The notes under the pieces were generated by a model. That model ran no database searches. It had not been told where the DNA came from and was given only the letters and a program-made list of their open reading frames with translations. Positions 44,511 to 53,306 of a DNA stretch of 64,000 bases are shown in pieces. Each line of letters begins with the position of its first letter. Positions within the stretch are counted from its first letter, which is position 1. The position numbers and the translations under genes were made by a program. The stretch comes from Paraburkholderia kururiensis JCM 10599 = LMG 19447 (lineage in GTDB: Bacteria > Pseudomonadota > Gammaproteobacteria > Burkholderiales > Burkholderiaceae), in assembly GCF_003986935.1 (NCBI RefSeq), contig NZ_RJZE01000008.1:186001-250000 (forward strand), in the 5' to 3' direction.

Positions 44511-44666
44511 AAGAAACCTGCTGAATCGTGTCCGTGCTTCGGCCATGAAGATCAGGGTTACTAAACAAGTATCACGAATCTGAAACATTGCTGTGTTACC
44601 TGGCGGGCGCAGACCGAAGGAATCGCCGGACACACAGCGGTCCAGTTTGACAAAGGGGAATGGCGC

Positions 44667-46346
44667 ATGCCGCCAACAGTAGACGGGGAACGACTGGAAC
44701 GGATGCGGCACGGCGGGCGACACCGCCTGGCGGGGGTCGCGCTGGTGGGCGGCTTGAGTCTCGGCTCGGCGGCACGCGCGGCCGATGCCACGCCACAGGC
44801 GCAACAGGCAACTCAGCCAGCAACGCAGCCAGCAGCGCAGCCGGCCACGACCGCACCGCAGACCTTCGACGTGAACGAGTTCATTGTGCGCGGAAACACC
44901 ACACTGTCGAGCCTCGATATCGAGAAGGCCGTGTACCCGTTCGAAGGACCGGGGCGCACGCTGGCGGACGTCAATGGCGCGCGCGAGTCGCTGCAGAAGG
45001 TCTATCAGGACAAGGGCTATCAGTCCGTCGTGGTGGAACTGCCGCAGCAGCAGGTGAAGAACGGCGTGATCGTGCTGCAGGTGGTGGAGGCGAAGGTGGG
45101 GCGCCTGCGCGTGGAAGGTGCGCAATACAACTCGCCGCAGAACATTCGCGACGCCGTGCCCGCACTCGCGGAAGGCACCGTGCCCGACTTCAACCAGGCC
45201 CAGCAGCAACTGGCGGACCTCAACCGTTCACAGGACCGCCAGGTGATTCCGGTGCTCAAGCCCGGCGCGCTGCCGCAGACGCTGGACGTGGACCTGAAGG
45301 TGGACGACCACAGCCCGCTGCACGGCACGTTCGAACTCAACAACGACAACAGCCCCGGCACCTCGCTGCTGCGCACGAGCGCGACGCTCAGCTACTCGAA
45401 TCTCTGGCAGCTTGGGCACGTGATTTCGGGCACGTATCTACTGGCGCCCCAGCATCCCGACGACGCGCGCGTCTACTCGTTCTCGTACCTCGCGCCGTTC
45501 CGGGACTCGCACTGGAGCCTGCTCGCGACCGTGCTGCATTCGGACAGCAACGTGGCGTCCGTGGGCGGCACGAACGTGCTCGGCAAAGGCACCACGTTCG
45601 GTCTCACCGCGATCTACACGCTGCCTTCCACGGACACCTACGCACAGTCCGCGAGCGTGGAGATAGACCGCAAGCACTACGACGAGAACGTGAGCCTGGC
45701 AGGCCAGGGCGCGTCGAGCGCGCCGCTCACGTATGTGCCGGTCACGTTCTCGTACAACGGCCAGCTTGCGCTGAAGCAGTCGCAAACGGCGTTCTCCGCC
45801 TCGCTCACCACGAACATTCGCGGCGTGGGCAGCGACTGGAACGCATGGGACAACAAGCGTTACAACGCGACGCCTGACTTCGTCTACGGCAAGTTCGACG
45901 TCAATCACACGCAGCGTTTTGCCAACGACATGCAGGCGAACGCGCACGTCAGCGCGCAACTCTCGAACTCGCCGCTCGTGTCGAGCGAGCAGTTCGCAGC
46001 GGGCGGCATGAACAGCGTGCGCGGCTACATGCAGGCGGAAGACACGGCGGACAGCGGCGTGATCGGTTCGCTCGAATTGCGCAGCCCTTCGCTTGCGAAG
46101 TACCTGGGCAGCAACGTCAACGAGTGGCGTTTCCACGCGTTCGTCGATGCCGCGCACCTGTGGCTGTTGAGCCCGCTACCCGAGCAGACCTCGAGCTTCA
46201 ACCTGCTCAGCGTCGGCTTCGGCACGCGCGTGCAGATCTTCAAGTATGCGAGCGCGGATTTCGAGGCCGGCTGGCCGCTGAAGGCGGGCGTCTATACGCG
46301 GCAGTACAGCCCGCGCTTCGATTTCTACGTGCGGGTGGGGTTCTGA
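44667..46346 (+). CDS. TpsB / ShlB-FhaC-type outer-membrane transporter
   Basis: The 559-aa protein has a signal peptide (SLGSAARA-ADA, near 39), a Gln/Pro/Ala spacer, two POTRA domains (about 66-140 and 145-215, FDVNEFIVRGNTTLSSLDIEKAVYPF being the first), and a 16-stranded barrel domain with the conserved SVRGY motif (MNSVRGYMQAED). It secretes a TpsA protein across the outer membrane; the giant adhesin 21 kb away is the only TpsA candidate in the window. AAGGGGA precedes the ATG. It heads the TonB operon, its stop overlapping the next frame. Confidence 0.93.
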   Translation: MPPTVDGERLERMRHGGRHRLAGVALVGGLSLGSAARAADATPQAQQATQPATQPAAQPATTAPQTFDVNEFIVRGNTTLSSLDIEKAVYPFEGPGRTLADVNGARESLQKVYQDKGYQSVVVELPQQQVKNGVIVLQVVEAKVGRLRVEGAQYNSPQNIRDAVPALAEGTVPDFNQAQQQLADLNRSQDRQVIPVLKPGALPQTLDVDLKVDDHSPLHGTFELNNDNSPGTSLLRTSATLSYSNLWQLGHVISGTYLLAPQHPDDARVYSFSYLAPFRDSHWSLLATVLHSDSNVASVGGTNVLGKGTTFGLTAIYTLPSTDTYAQSASVEIDRKHYDENVSLAGQGASSAPLTYVPVTFSYNGQLALKQSQTAFSASLTTNIRGVGSDWNAWDNKRYNATPDFVYGKFDVNHTQRFANDMQANAHVSAQLSNSPLVSSEQFAAGGMNSVRGYMQAEDTADSGVIGSLELRSPSLAKYLGSNVNEWRFHAFVDAAHLWLLSPLPEQTSSFNLLSVGFGTRVQIFKYASADFEAGWPLKAGVYTRQYSPRFDFYVRVGF

Positions 46347-46429
46347 TGAACGCGGCCCGCATGCACCACCTTGACCGGTTTCCATCTGTCGTGCCGGCCG
46401 TTGCCGCCGGCTTATCGGGGAGCAAGACT

Positions 46430-48247
46430 GTGAAGCGAGCGTTATTTCTCTTTCTGTCGGCCGTGACCGTGCTGTTGGGTTGCATGCCGGGCGTAGCCAA
46501 CGCGTGGTGGCAGAACGACTGGTCGTATCGCAAGGCGATCACCATCGACACGAGCCCGAAGGGCGTGAATGTATCGGAGTCCGCAGGACGCATGCCACTG
46601 CTGATCCGGCTGCATTCGGGCAACTTCCAGTTCGACGGCCTGCAAGACAGCGGCGCCGACATCCGCTTCGTCGCGGCAGACGACAAGACGCCGCTCAATT
46701 ACCAGATCGAGCAATACGACCCCGTGCTGGGCGTGGCGCTCGTCTGGATCGACGTGCCGCAGATGCCTGCAGGCGCCGCGCAGTCCATCTGGATGTACTA
46801 CGGCAACAAGAAAGCGCCGGACGGCAGCAAGCCCGCGGAGACGTTCGACGCGGACTACACGCTCGTGTATCACTTCAACGGCGCGTCGGGCACGCCGCCC
46901 AAAGACGCCACGGCCTACGCGAACAATGCGCAGAAAGCGCCGTTCAAGACCATCGAAGACGGCGTGATCGGCAAGGGCGCGCAGTTCGACGGCAGCACGC
47001 CGTTGAATCTGCCCGCGAGTCCGTCGCTGGCCGTGAGCGCGGGCGGCAGCTTCACGTTCAGCGTGTGGGCGAAGCCTGCGGCCCTTGCGCCGAACACGCT
47101 CCTCTACAGCCGTCGCGATGGTGCGAACGCGCTCTTGATCGGCCTCGACAACGGCGTGCCGTTTGCCGAGGTGGATGGCGGTGCCACGCCCGTTCGCGTG
47201 GCAGCCACAGCGCCGGTAGCCGCAGCACAGTGGACGCATGTAGCCGTGACCGCAGACGGCAAGAACCTCACGCTCTACGTGAACGGCAAGCAGGCCGCGC
47301 AGGCGGCCGCCACGCTGCCCGCGCTGGCGGGTGCCGCCGCCGTGGGCGGCGACGTGGCCGGTGCGGGCAGCGCGCCCGCCGGCTTCGCGGGCTTCAACGG
47401 ATCGATGGACGAACTACGCCTCTCGAAGGTGGCGCGCTCGTCCGCGCTCATTTCGCTCGATGCCCTGTCGCAAGGCTCCGAATCGAAGCTCGTGGGCTAC
47501 GGTGCCGACGAAAAGCAGTCGGGTTTCGGGTTCGGCTACTTCGGCATCATCGTGCAGTCCGTGACGGTGGACGCGTGGGTTGTCATCGCGATCCTGCTGG
47601 GCATGGCCGTCGTTTCGTGGATCGTGATGTGGACGAAGGCCGGCTACGTAGGCACCGTGGACCGCGCGAACAACTACTTCGTGCAGCGCTTTCGCGAAGT
47701 GGCGGGACGGCACCTTACGGGCCTCGCTCACGTGGACGAAGCCACCGAGGAAGGGCGGCGCCTGCGCCAGTCGTCGCTGTACCGGCTCTACAAGGCGGGC
47801 GTGCAGGAAATTCATAGCCGCGTCGACGAAACCGGCCGCGCGGTGATCACGAGCGAATCCATCGAAGCGATTCGCGCCTCCATGGACGCCACGCTCGTGC
47901 GCGAAAACCAGCGTCTTTCGAAGTCGATGGTGCTGCTCACCATCGCGATTTCGGGCGGCCCGTTCCTCGGTCTGCTGGGTACGGTGGTGGGCGTGATGAT
48001 CACGTTCGCCGCGATTGCCGCAGCGGGCGACGTGAACGTGAACGCCATCGCGCCGGGTATTGCCGCTGCATTGCTTGCCACCGTGACGGGCCTCTTCGTC
48101 GCCATTCCCGCGCTCTTTGGCTACAACTACCTGCTCATTCGCAACAAGAATGTGACGGCGAACATGCAGGTGTTCGTCGACGAATTCGTGACGCGCCTTG
48201 CCGAAGCGCATCGCAGCCATCGCGATCACGCGGTGCTGGCCGACTGA
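46430..48247 (+). CDS. DUF2341-LamG-ExbB/MotA/TolQ fusion protein
   Basis: From the GTG at 46430 it is 605 aa with a clean signal peptide (LFLFLSAVTVLLGCMPGVANA). An ATG at 46346 overlapping the tpsB stop would lengthen the N-terminus by 28. A DUF2341 domain (about 28-140: WSYRKAITIDTS ... AQSIWMYYGNKKAPDG) is followed by a LamG/jelly-roll domain (about 150-355: FTFSVWAKPA ... WTHVAVTADGKNLTLYVNGKQ). A first transmembrane helix (about 387-407) and an ExbB/TolQ proton-channel domain with GPFLGLLGTVVGVMITF and PGIAAALLATVTGLFVAIPA complete it. It is the motor of a TonB-type system with a large periplasmic, probably glycan-binding head, which is unusual. Confidence 0.88.
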   Translation: MKRALFLFLSAVTVLLGCMPGVANAWWQNDWSYRKAITIDTSPKGVNVSESAGRMPLLIRLHSGNFQFDGLQDSGADIRFVAADDKTPLNYQIEQYDPVLGVALVWIDVPQMPAGAAQSIWMYYGNKKAPDGSKPAETFDADYTLVYHFNGASGTPPKDATAYANNAQKAPFKTIEDGVIGKGAQFDGSTPLNLPASPSLAVSAGGSFTFSVWAKPAALAPNTLLYSRRDGANALLIGLDNGVPFAEVDGGATPVRVAATAPVAAAQWTHVAVTADGKNLTLYVNGKQAAQAAATLPALAGAAAVGGDVAGAGSAPAGFAGFNGSMDELRLSKVARSSALISLDALSQGSESKLVGYGADEKQSGFGFGYFGIIVQSVTVDAWVVIAILLGMAVVSWIVMWTKAGYVGTVDRANNYFVQRFREVAGRHLTGLAHVDEATEEGRRLRQSSLYRLYKAGVQEIHSRVDETGRAVITSESIEAIRASMDATLVRENQRLSKSMVLLTIAISGGPFLGLLGTVVGVMITFAAIAAAGDVNVNAIAPGIAAALLATVTGLFVAIPALFGYNYLLIRNKNVTANMQVFVDEFVTRLAEAHRSHRDHAVLAD

Positions 48248-48266
48248 CTGCGACGAGGAGAACGCC

Positions 48267-48677
48267 ATGCAGGTTCAGGACGACGACAAGCCCTACGACG
48301 ACATCAACATCACGCCGATGCTCGACCTGGCGTATGTGCTGCTCATCATCTTCATCATCATGACCACGGCGTCGGTGCAGGGCATTCGCGTCGATCTGCC
48401 GAAGGCGAGTTCGTCCACGAGCCTCGCGAAGCCGAAGACGAAGGCGATTACGGTGTCCGACTCGGGCCAGATTTTTCTCGACGCGTACCCCGTCACGATG
48501 GACGAACTCGAGAGCCGGCTGCGTACCGAGAAGGCGACCAATCCCGACGTGCCCATCGTGCTCAAGGGCGATGCCACCGTGCAGTACCAGCGCGTGATGG
48601 ATGTGCTCGATCTGCTGAGACGCCTCGATCTTTCGCAGGTGGGGCTCGTCACGGGCAAGGCGAAGCAGGGCGGCTAG
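48267..48677 (+). CDS. exbD: ExbD-type biopolymer transport protein
   Basis: The 136-aa protein has one transmembrane helix with the proton-carrying aspartate (NITPMLDLAYVLLIIFIIMT, D22 or close), then a periplasmic ExbD/TolR domain (TVSDSGQIFLDAYPVTMDELESRL ... VQYQRVMDVLDLLRRLDLSQVGLVTG). GAGGAG precedes the ATG at 48267. It follows the ExbB fusion by 19 nt and TonB follows by 9 nt. Confidence 0.94.
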   Translation: MQVQDDDKPYDDINITPMLDLAYVLLIIFIIMTTASVQGIRVDLPKASSSTSLAKPKTKAITVSDSGQIFLDAYPVTMDELESRLRTEKATNPDVPIVLKGDATVQYQRVMDVLDLLRRLDLSQVGLVTGKAKQGG

Positions 48678-48686
48678 GAACGCGCA

Positions 48687-49388
48687 ATGGAAACCACCTA
48701 CAACGGCGGCGCGCCCGGCAACGGCCCGGGCCGCTACATCAAGCCGGTTCTGATCGTGCTGGTGCTGGCGGGGCTCGCTGCGCTCGTCTGGCATTTCGCG
48801 AGCGACACGGCCGGCGTGAAGCGCGTAACGGCACCGCAGGTGACCACGGTCATTCCGTTGCCGCCGCCCCCGCCTCCACCGCCGAAGCAGAAGCCGCCGC
48901 CCGAGAAGATCAAGGACGAGGTGAAGACGCCCGTGGACCGGCCCACCGTTGCGCCGAAACCGGCCGAAGCGCCAAAACCTTCGGATAACCAACCGAGGCA
49001 GATGACGATGAATGCGCCGGCCCAGGCGGGCACGGACAGCTTCAACATCGGCGCGGGCGACGGTTCCGGCATGGTGGGCAGCGGCGGCGGGGGGCGCTTT
49101 GGCAACGCGAGCTACAACACCTACATGGTCTACGTGCTGCAACGCGCGATCGAACAGGACAAGGGCGTACAGGAAGCGGGCGGCAGCCGCTTCACGGGCA
49201 GCCTGAATCTCTGGATGGAGCCGACCGGCCGCATCACGAAGGTGACCATCGCGCAGTCCACGGGCGACGCGAAGATCGACGCGGCTGTGGTCGCGGCCAT
49301 CGAAGCGCTCGGGAAGGTGGATGAAGCACCGCCGCCATCCACGACGTGGCCGGTGCTCGTGAAGCTGCAGGGGCGCAAGCCGGCCTAG
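48687..49388 (+). CDS. tonB: TonB-family energy transducer
   Basis: The 233-aa protein has an N-terminal membrane anchor (KPVLIVLVLAGLAALVWHF, about 19-37) and a proline-rich periplasmic spacer with a run of eight prolines and KPKP-like repeats (about 56-105). A Gly/Ser hinge and a C-terminal TonB domain (about 145-228: SLNLWMEPTGRITKVTIAQSTGDAKIDAAVVAAI) follow. It transmits energy from the ExbB/ExbD motor to outer-membrane partners. No TonB-dependent receptor gene is in the window, so its partner may be the adjacent porin or an unlinked receptor. Confidence 0.92.
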   Translation: METTYNGGAPGNGPGRYIKPVLIVLVLAGLAALVWHFASDTAGVKRVTAPQVTTVIPLPPPPPPPPKQKPPPEKIKDEVKTPVDRPTVAPKPAEAPKPSDNQPRQMTMNAPAQAGTDSFNIGAGDGSGMVGSGGGGRFGNASYNTYMVYVLQRAIEQDKGVQEAGGSRFTGSLNLWMEPTGRITKVTIAQSTGDAKIDAAVVAAIEALGKVDEAPPPSTTWPVLVKLQGRKPA

Positions 49389-49511
49389 CGCGGGCACGAA
49401 CGAAAGAGCCGGGCGGGCAACGACAGACGTAACGACATACGGCAATCGAAAGCGGCAGGCACCGTCGACCCGGCGGTGCCAGGCAAAACAACAGGTATGT
49501 GGAGAGCATTG

Positions 49512-51323
49512 ATGATTCGCACGAACAAGATTCGGGGTAGCGGGTGGAGCGGCGGGGGCATGCCGGTGCGGCGCTCGCGCATGAGCGCCGCGCTCTTCAC
49601 GCTGGGCATGACGTGCGCGGCGGGTGCTCACGCGCAGTCGCTCGAAACGCAGGCCGCGCAAGGCGCCGCGGCGCCCACCGAGAACACGGTGATCAACCTC
49701 ATCAACCTGCTCGTGAAGCGCGGGGTGCTCACGCAGCAGAATGCCAACGACCTCATCAGCGAGGCGCGTTCCGAAGCTGCGCAGGCGAGAGCCGCGAACG
49801 CCGCGCGTGCGCCTGCGCCGGCCGCGGCCGTCGTGAACGCACCCACGCAGCCTGGCGACGTGGCCGTGCCCTACGTGCCGCAGGTGGTGCGCAACCAGAT
49901 TCGCGACGAGGTCAAGCAGGAAGTCATGGCCCAGGCGAAGGCGGAGAACTGGGCGCAGCCGAACGCGCTGCCGGACTGGATCTCGCGCATCAAACTGGAT
50001 GGCGATCTGCGTGTGCGCGACGAGTATCACTTCTATGGCAGCCGCAACGCGAACAACGTGACCAACTTCGCGGCCATCAACCAGGCGGGCGGCTTCGACA
50101 TCAATCCGAACACCAACACCACGCAGTTGCCCACGCAGAACACCACGCAGAACCGCAACAACCTGGAGCGCTACCGTGCGCGGCTCGGCATCACGGCGCT
50201 GCTCTCGGATCAGCTCACGGCCGGCCTGCAACTCGCAAGCGGCAACGACAATGGCCCGGTGACCACCACGGCCACCGCGGGCGGCGGGTTCGGCAAGAAG
50301 AACATCTGGCTCAACAAGGCCTATTTCTCTTACACGCCCACCACGTGGGCCAATCTGATCGCGGGCCGTTTCGACAATCCGTTCTTCGCCTCCGACCTGT
50401 TGTTCTCGAACGACCTGGAGATGGACGGCTTCGCATCGAACTTCCATTACGCGTTGCCGGCGAACCAGGACGTGATGCTGTTCGGCACGCTCGGCGTGTT
50501 CCCGATCCAGTACACGGCCGAGAACTTCCCGTCGAACAGCACGAACAAGGTGGGCAGCGACACCAAATGGATGTTCGGCGCGCAGTTCGGCGCAGACTGG
50601 AAGATCAACGCGCAGAACCGTCTGAAAGGCGCCATTGCCTACTACGACTTCCAGAACATGCGCGGCACGCTCTCCTCGCCTTGCGCGCTGTATCTGGGTG
50701 CAACGAGTTGCAGCACTGACAACGAAGCCCCGACGTTCATGCAGGGCGGCAACACGCTCATCGCGCTGCGCAACATCGTGCAGAACCCGAATCTCGCGCC
50801 GGGCCTCACGCCCCAGCCGCAGGTGTTCGGCCTTGCCTACAACTATCGCCTCTTCGACATCAAGGCGCAGTGGGATACGGTGATCGCGGACCGCTTCAAG
50901 CTGCGGCTCGACGGCGAATTCGTGCGCAACCTGGCCTACGACGAGAACAAGGCCTTCAGCGCGGCCTCGCTGCCCGTGAACAACTACGAGGCGACCACGG
51001 TGAATGCGTCGCGCTCGGACTACCGCAGCGGTCCGAACGGCTTCCTCGCGAAGGCCACCATCGGCGAGCCGGAACCGAAGACGAAGGGCCAGTGGAATTT
51101 CTCCGTGGCCTACAAGTACCTGCAGCCGGACGCCACGCTCGACGCCTTCACGGACCCCGACTTCCACCTGGGCGGCACCAACGCGCGCGGCTACATTCTG
51201 GCCGCGGCCTACGCTGTGGCGCGCGACACGTGGTTCACCGCGCGCTACCTGAGCGCGAAGGAAGTGTACGGGCCGCCGGTGTCGATCGACGTGCTCCAGC
51301 TCGAACTCAACGCGCGGTTCTGA
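49512..51323 (+). CDS. Putative outer-membrane porin (Porin_5 family)
   Basis: The 603-aa protein has a signal peptide (FTLGMTCAAGAHA-QSLE) and an N-terminal coiled segment NLLVKRGVLTQQNANDLISEARSEA that marks this family. A large beta-barrel follows (KLDGDLRVRDEYHF ... YRARLGITALLSDQLTAGLQLASG ... WNFSVAYKYLQPDATLDAFTDPDFHLGG), ending in aromatic ARF. The ATG at 49512 has GGAGAG upstream. A TonB-adjacent porin of this type may take up or release a glycan or other substrate (inference). The 130 nt before it hold no other feature. Confidence 0.88.
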   Translation: MIRTNKIRGSGWSGGGMPVRRSRMSAALFTLGMTCAAGAHAQSLETQAAQGAAAPTENTVINLINLLVKRGVLTQQNANDLISEARSEAAQARAANAARAPAPAAAVVNAPTQPGDVAVPYVPQVVRNQIRDEVKQEVMAQAKAENWAQPNALPDWISRIKLDGDLRVRDEYHFYGSRNANNVTNFAAINQAGGFDINPNTNTTQLPTQNTTQNRNNLERYRARLGITALLSDQLTAGLQLASGNDNGPVTTTATAGGGFGKKNIWLNKAYFSYTPTTWANLIAGRFDNPFFASDLLFSNDLEMDGFASNFHYALPANQDVMLFGTLGVFPIQYTAENFPSNSTNKVGSDTKWMFGAQFGADWKINAQNRLKGAIAYYDFQNMRGTLSSPCALYLGATSCSTDNEAPTFMQGGNTLIALRNIVQNPNLAPGLTPQPQVFGLAYNYRLFDIKAQWDTVIADRFKLRLDGEFVRNLAYDENKAFSAASLPVNNYEATTVNASRSDYRSGPNGFLAKATIGEPEPKTKGQWNFSVAYKYLQPDATLDAFTDPDFHLGGTNARGYILAAAYAVARDTWFTARYLSAKEVYGPPVSIDVLQLELNARF

Positions 51324-51334
51324 CGGAGCGAAGC

Positions 51335-52000
51335 ATGAAACGAACTCGTCACGCGATGATCGCGGCGGGCCTGGCGGGCGGCCTGTTCTTCGCCGCGACC
51401 GGTGCCGGCGCGCAAAGTATCGAAGACAAACTGCGCAGCCAGCTGCGCTCCACCACGCAGGAATTGCGTCAGCTTCAGGACAACCAGACGCAGTTGCAGG
51501 CCGACAAGACCGCGGCGGAGCAGCAACGCGACCAGGCACTCGCGCAGGTCAAGGACCTGCAGACGCAACTCGCGGCGGCGAAGGGGCAGTCGGGCGCCGA
51601 GGTGGAAGCGCGACGCGCGCTGGCGGAAGAGCGTGCGAGCCACACGCGGGACACGCAGCAACTCGCGAAGTACAAGACGTCCTATGAAGACCTGCTCGCG
51701 GTGACGAAGACGCGCGACGCGCAGCGCACGCAATTGCAGAACGATGTGAAGACGCGTGACACGCAACTGCAAACATGCGAAGCCCAGAATGCGGACCTGT
51801 ACCGCGTGGGTCACGAGATTCTGCAGGCGTACGAGCACGTCGGGCTCGGCACGTTTCTCTCGTCGCGGCAGCCGTTCGCGGAATCGGCGCGCGTGAAGTA
51901 CGACGACATCGCGCAGCGCTACGGCGATGCGCTCTATGCAGGCAAGTACGGCCCGGCGGCGCGTCCGGCGGCGGCATCGGCGCCTGCCGGTGGGCAATGA
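51335..52000 (+). CDS. Secreted coiled-coil protein
   Basis: The 221-aa protein has a signal peptide (FFAATGAGA-QS) and a long heptad-rich segment (about 30-155: LRSTTQELRQLQDNQTQLQADKTAAEQQRDQ). A short conserved end follows (YRVGHEILQAYEHVGLGTFLSSRQPFAESARVKYDDIAQRYGD). It follows the porin by 11 nt. It may be a periplasmic spacer or scaffold joining TonB and the outer membrane; no specific family is recognised. Confidence 0.78.
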   Translation: MKRTRHAMIAAGLAGGLFFAATGAGAQSIEDKLRSQLRSTTQELRQLQDNQTQLQADKTAAEQQRDQALAQVKDLQTQLAAAKGQSGAEVEARRALAEERASHTRDTQQLAKYKTSYEDLLAVTKTRDAQRTQLQNDVKTRDTQLQTCEAQNADLYRVGHEILQAYEHVGLGTFLSSRQPFAESARVKYDDIAQRYGDALYAGKYGPAARPAAASAPAGGQ

Positions 52001-52019
52001 GCATGCAATAGGCACGCAT

Positions 52020-52052
52020 TGAGTACGCATTGAGTACGCATTGAGTACGCAA
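52020..52052 (+). repeat. 11-bp tandem repeat TGAGTACGCAT, three copies
   Basis: Three head-to-tail copies lie just after the coiled-coil gene stop, the third ending in AA. They occupy the untranslated gap before the YbjN-like gene. Confidence 0.85.
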
Positions 52053-52091
52053 CACGCCACTACGAGGCCACTCATGACGAAGGAAGATCAC

Positions 52092-52778
52092 ATGGACAAG
52101 GGCAGCAACAACGCCGTCGCGAACGAAGAATGGATCGAGGCCGTGGGCGTCGAACAGCTTGCGCAGGTGTTTCGCGCGGCGGGCTATCGCGTGACGATGG
52201 CGGAACAGAACGGCGCGGTGCAGTTGATGAGCGCGAGCCAGGGTGTCGGCTTCGCGGTGCGCTTCGGCAACGTGGCGGCAGGGTTCGCCGTGCCGGATGC
52301 GGCCTCGCAAGCGGGCTTACAAGCGGGCTTACAAGCGGGCTCACAAGCGGGCTCACAAGCGGGCTCACAAGCGGGCTCACAAGCGGTCGCGCACACGGCT
52401 ACGGACGCGCTGCGTTATTTCGACTACACGTTGAGTTGCGTGCTTCAGGTGCAAGGCGAGTTGCCCGCGGACCTCGTTGCAAGCTGGAACCGTACGAAGC
52501 GGTTCGCGCGCCTCGCGAATCACGGGCCGTTTCTCGCGCTCGAGATGGACGTGGTCGTGGCGGGTGGCGTGAGCGGCCGCTACCTGCGCTCCACCATCGA
52601 GTTGTGGGATCGCCTGATCCAGGAGTTTCTGCTCCATCTTCGCAATCGTCCCGCGATGGCCGCGCAAGAGGCCGCGGCCCGCCAGGACACAGCGGATGCT
52701 GCGAAGGGGAACGCGGCGGTGACGCAATCGGCGGCGGACGCAGGCCCGGCCGCTGACGCACAGGCGACGCTGCAATGA
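52092..52778 (+). CDS. YbjN-domain protein with an in-frame tandem repeat
   Basis: The 228-aa cytoplasmic protein from the ATG at 52092 (AAGGAAG upstream) has a YbjN-like fold: WIEAVGVEQLAQVFRAAGYRVTMAEQNGAVQLM ... FDYTLSCVLQVQGELPADLVASWNRTKRFARLA. A six-copy 12-bp repeat (52308-52379) inserts QAGL/QAGS units in the middle. YbjN proteins are thought to help surface appendage and stress-related gene expression or protein stability; role here unknown. Its stop overlaps the next start. Confidence 0.78.
   Translation: MDKGSNNAVANEEWIEAVGVEQLAQVFRAAGYRVTMAEQNGAVQLMSASQGVGFAVRFGNVAAGFAVPDAASQAGLQAGLQAGSQAGSQAGSQAGSQAVAHTATDALRYFDYTLSCVLQVQGELPADLVASWNRTKRFARLANHGPFLALEMDVVVAGGVSGRYLRSTIELWDRLIQEFLLHLRNRPAMAAQEAAARQDTADAAKGNAAVTQSAADAGPAADAQATLQ
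52308..52379 (+). repeat. 12-bp in-frame tandem repeat, six copies
   Basis: CAAGCGGGCTTA twice then CAAGCGGGCTCA four times, coding for QAGL/QAGS. The unit length is a multiple of three, so copy-number change would alter length but not frame. Confidence 0.9.
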
Positions 52779-53260
52779 CGGCGTCGGCTCACGTTGGCGC
52801 AATCGGTGCAATCGGTGTAATGGGTGCAATCGGCGCGGTGCTGCGCGGGTTATTCCCGGGCAGCTTGCGACGCAGAAAGGGTGATCGGCTGGTCGCCGTG
52901 CAGGATGCGCCCGCAGAGTGGACCGAATACGCGGGCCACGTGTCCGAACGAGTGCGTGCGCTGCTCGACGACTCTGTTGAGGCCACACAGCGCTTTCACG
53001 CGTTGTGGGCCGCGCAGCGCGGTGCAGCGGACGCGAATGCCGATGCGCGCGGCGCAAGCTTGCGCCTGAAGATATGGCTCGAAAAGCGTGGAAGCATCGA
53101 GCGCGTCGAAATGGCATCGCCCTGCGAGCCCGCGCTCGAAGCTGCGCTACGAACGGCACTCGTTTCAACGCGTATGGGTGCGCCACTGCCGCGCGGGATG
53201 AGGCAACCCATCGTGATGCAGTTGAACGTGGCCGCGGCGAATTCGGCAGGGGACAGGTAA
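52775..53260 (+). CDS. Small protein with TonB-C-like fold
   Basis: The 161-aa product opens with a repeated GAIGAIGVMGAIGA segment (9- and 18-bp DNA repeats) that could act as a membrane anchor. It ends in a TonB-C-like unit (about 88-155: LRLKIWLEKRGSIERVEMASPCEPALEAALRTALVS). It overlaps the YbjN gene by 4 nt. It lacks the proline-rich spacer of a true TonB. It could bind outer-membrane partners or compete with TonB; the function is unproven. Confidence 0.68.
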   Translation: MTASAHVGAIGAIGVMGAIGAVLRGLFPGSLRRRKGDRLVAVQDAPAEWTEYAGHVSERVRALLDDSVEATQRFHALWAAQRGAADANADARGASLRLKIWLEKRGSIERVEMASPCEPALEAALRTALVSTRMGAPLPRGMRQPIVMQLNVAAANSAGDR

Positions 53261-53306
53261 AGCAATCGTGTTCGGGAACATCGGTCAGGTCGTCCCAGGA
53301 GAAAGC

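Noticed and set aside
44520..44666. A copy of the shared palindrome in front of the TpsB operon
   Set aside because: Only weak partial resemblance (GTGTCCGTGC, GAAACATTG) with no inverted arms.
48135..51539. 1134-codon minus-strand open frame opposite the ExbB/ExbD/TonB/porin genes
   Set aside because: The plus-strand genes have clear domains and ribosome sites. The minus frame is Arg/His/Val-rich with no family features, a usual shadow in high-GC DNA.
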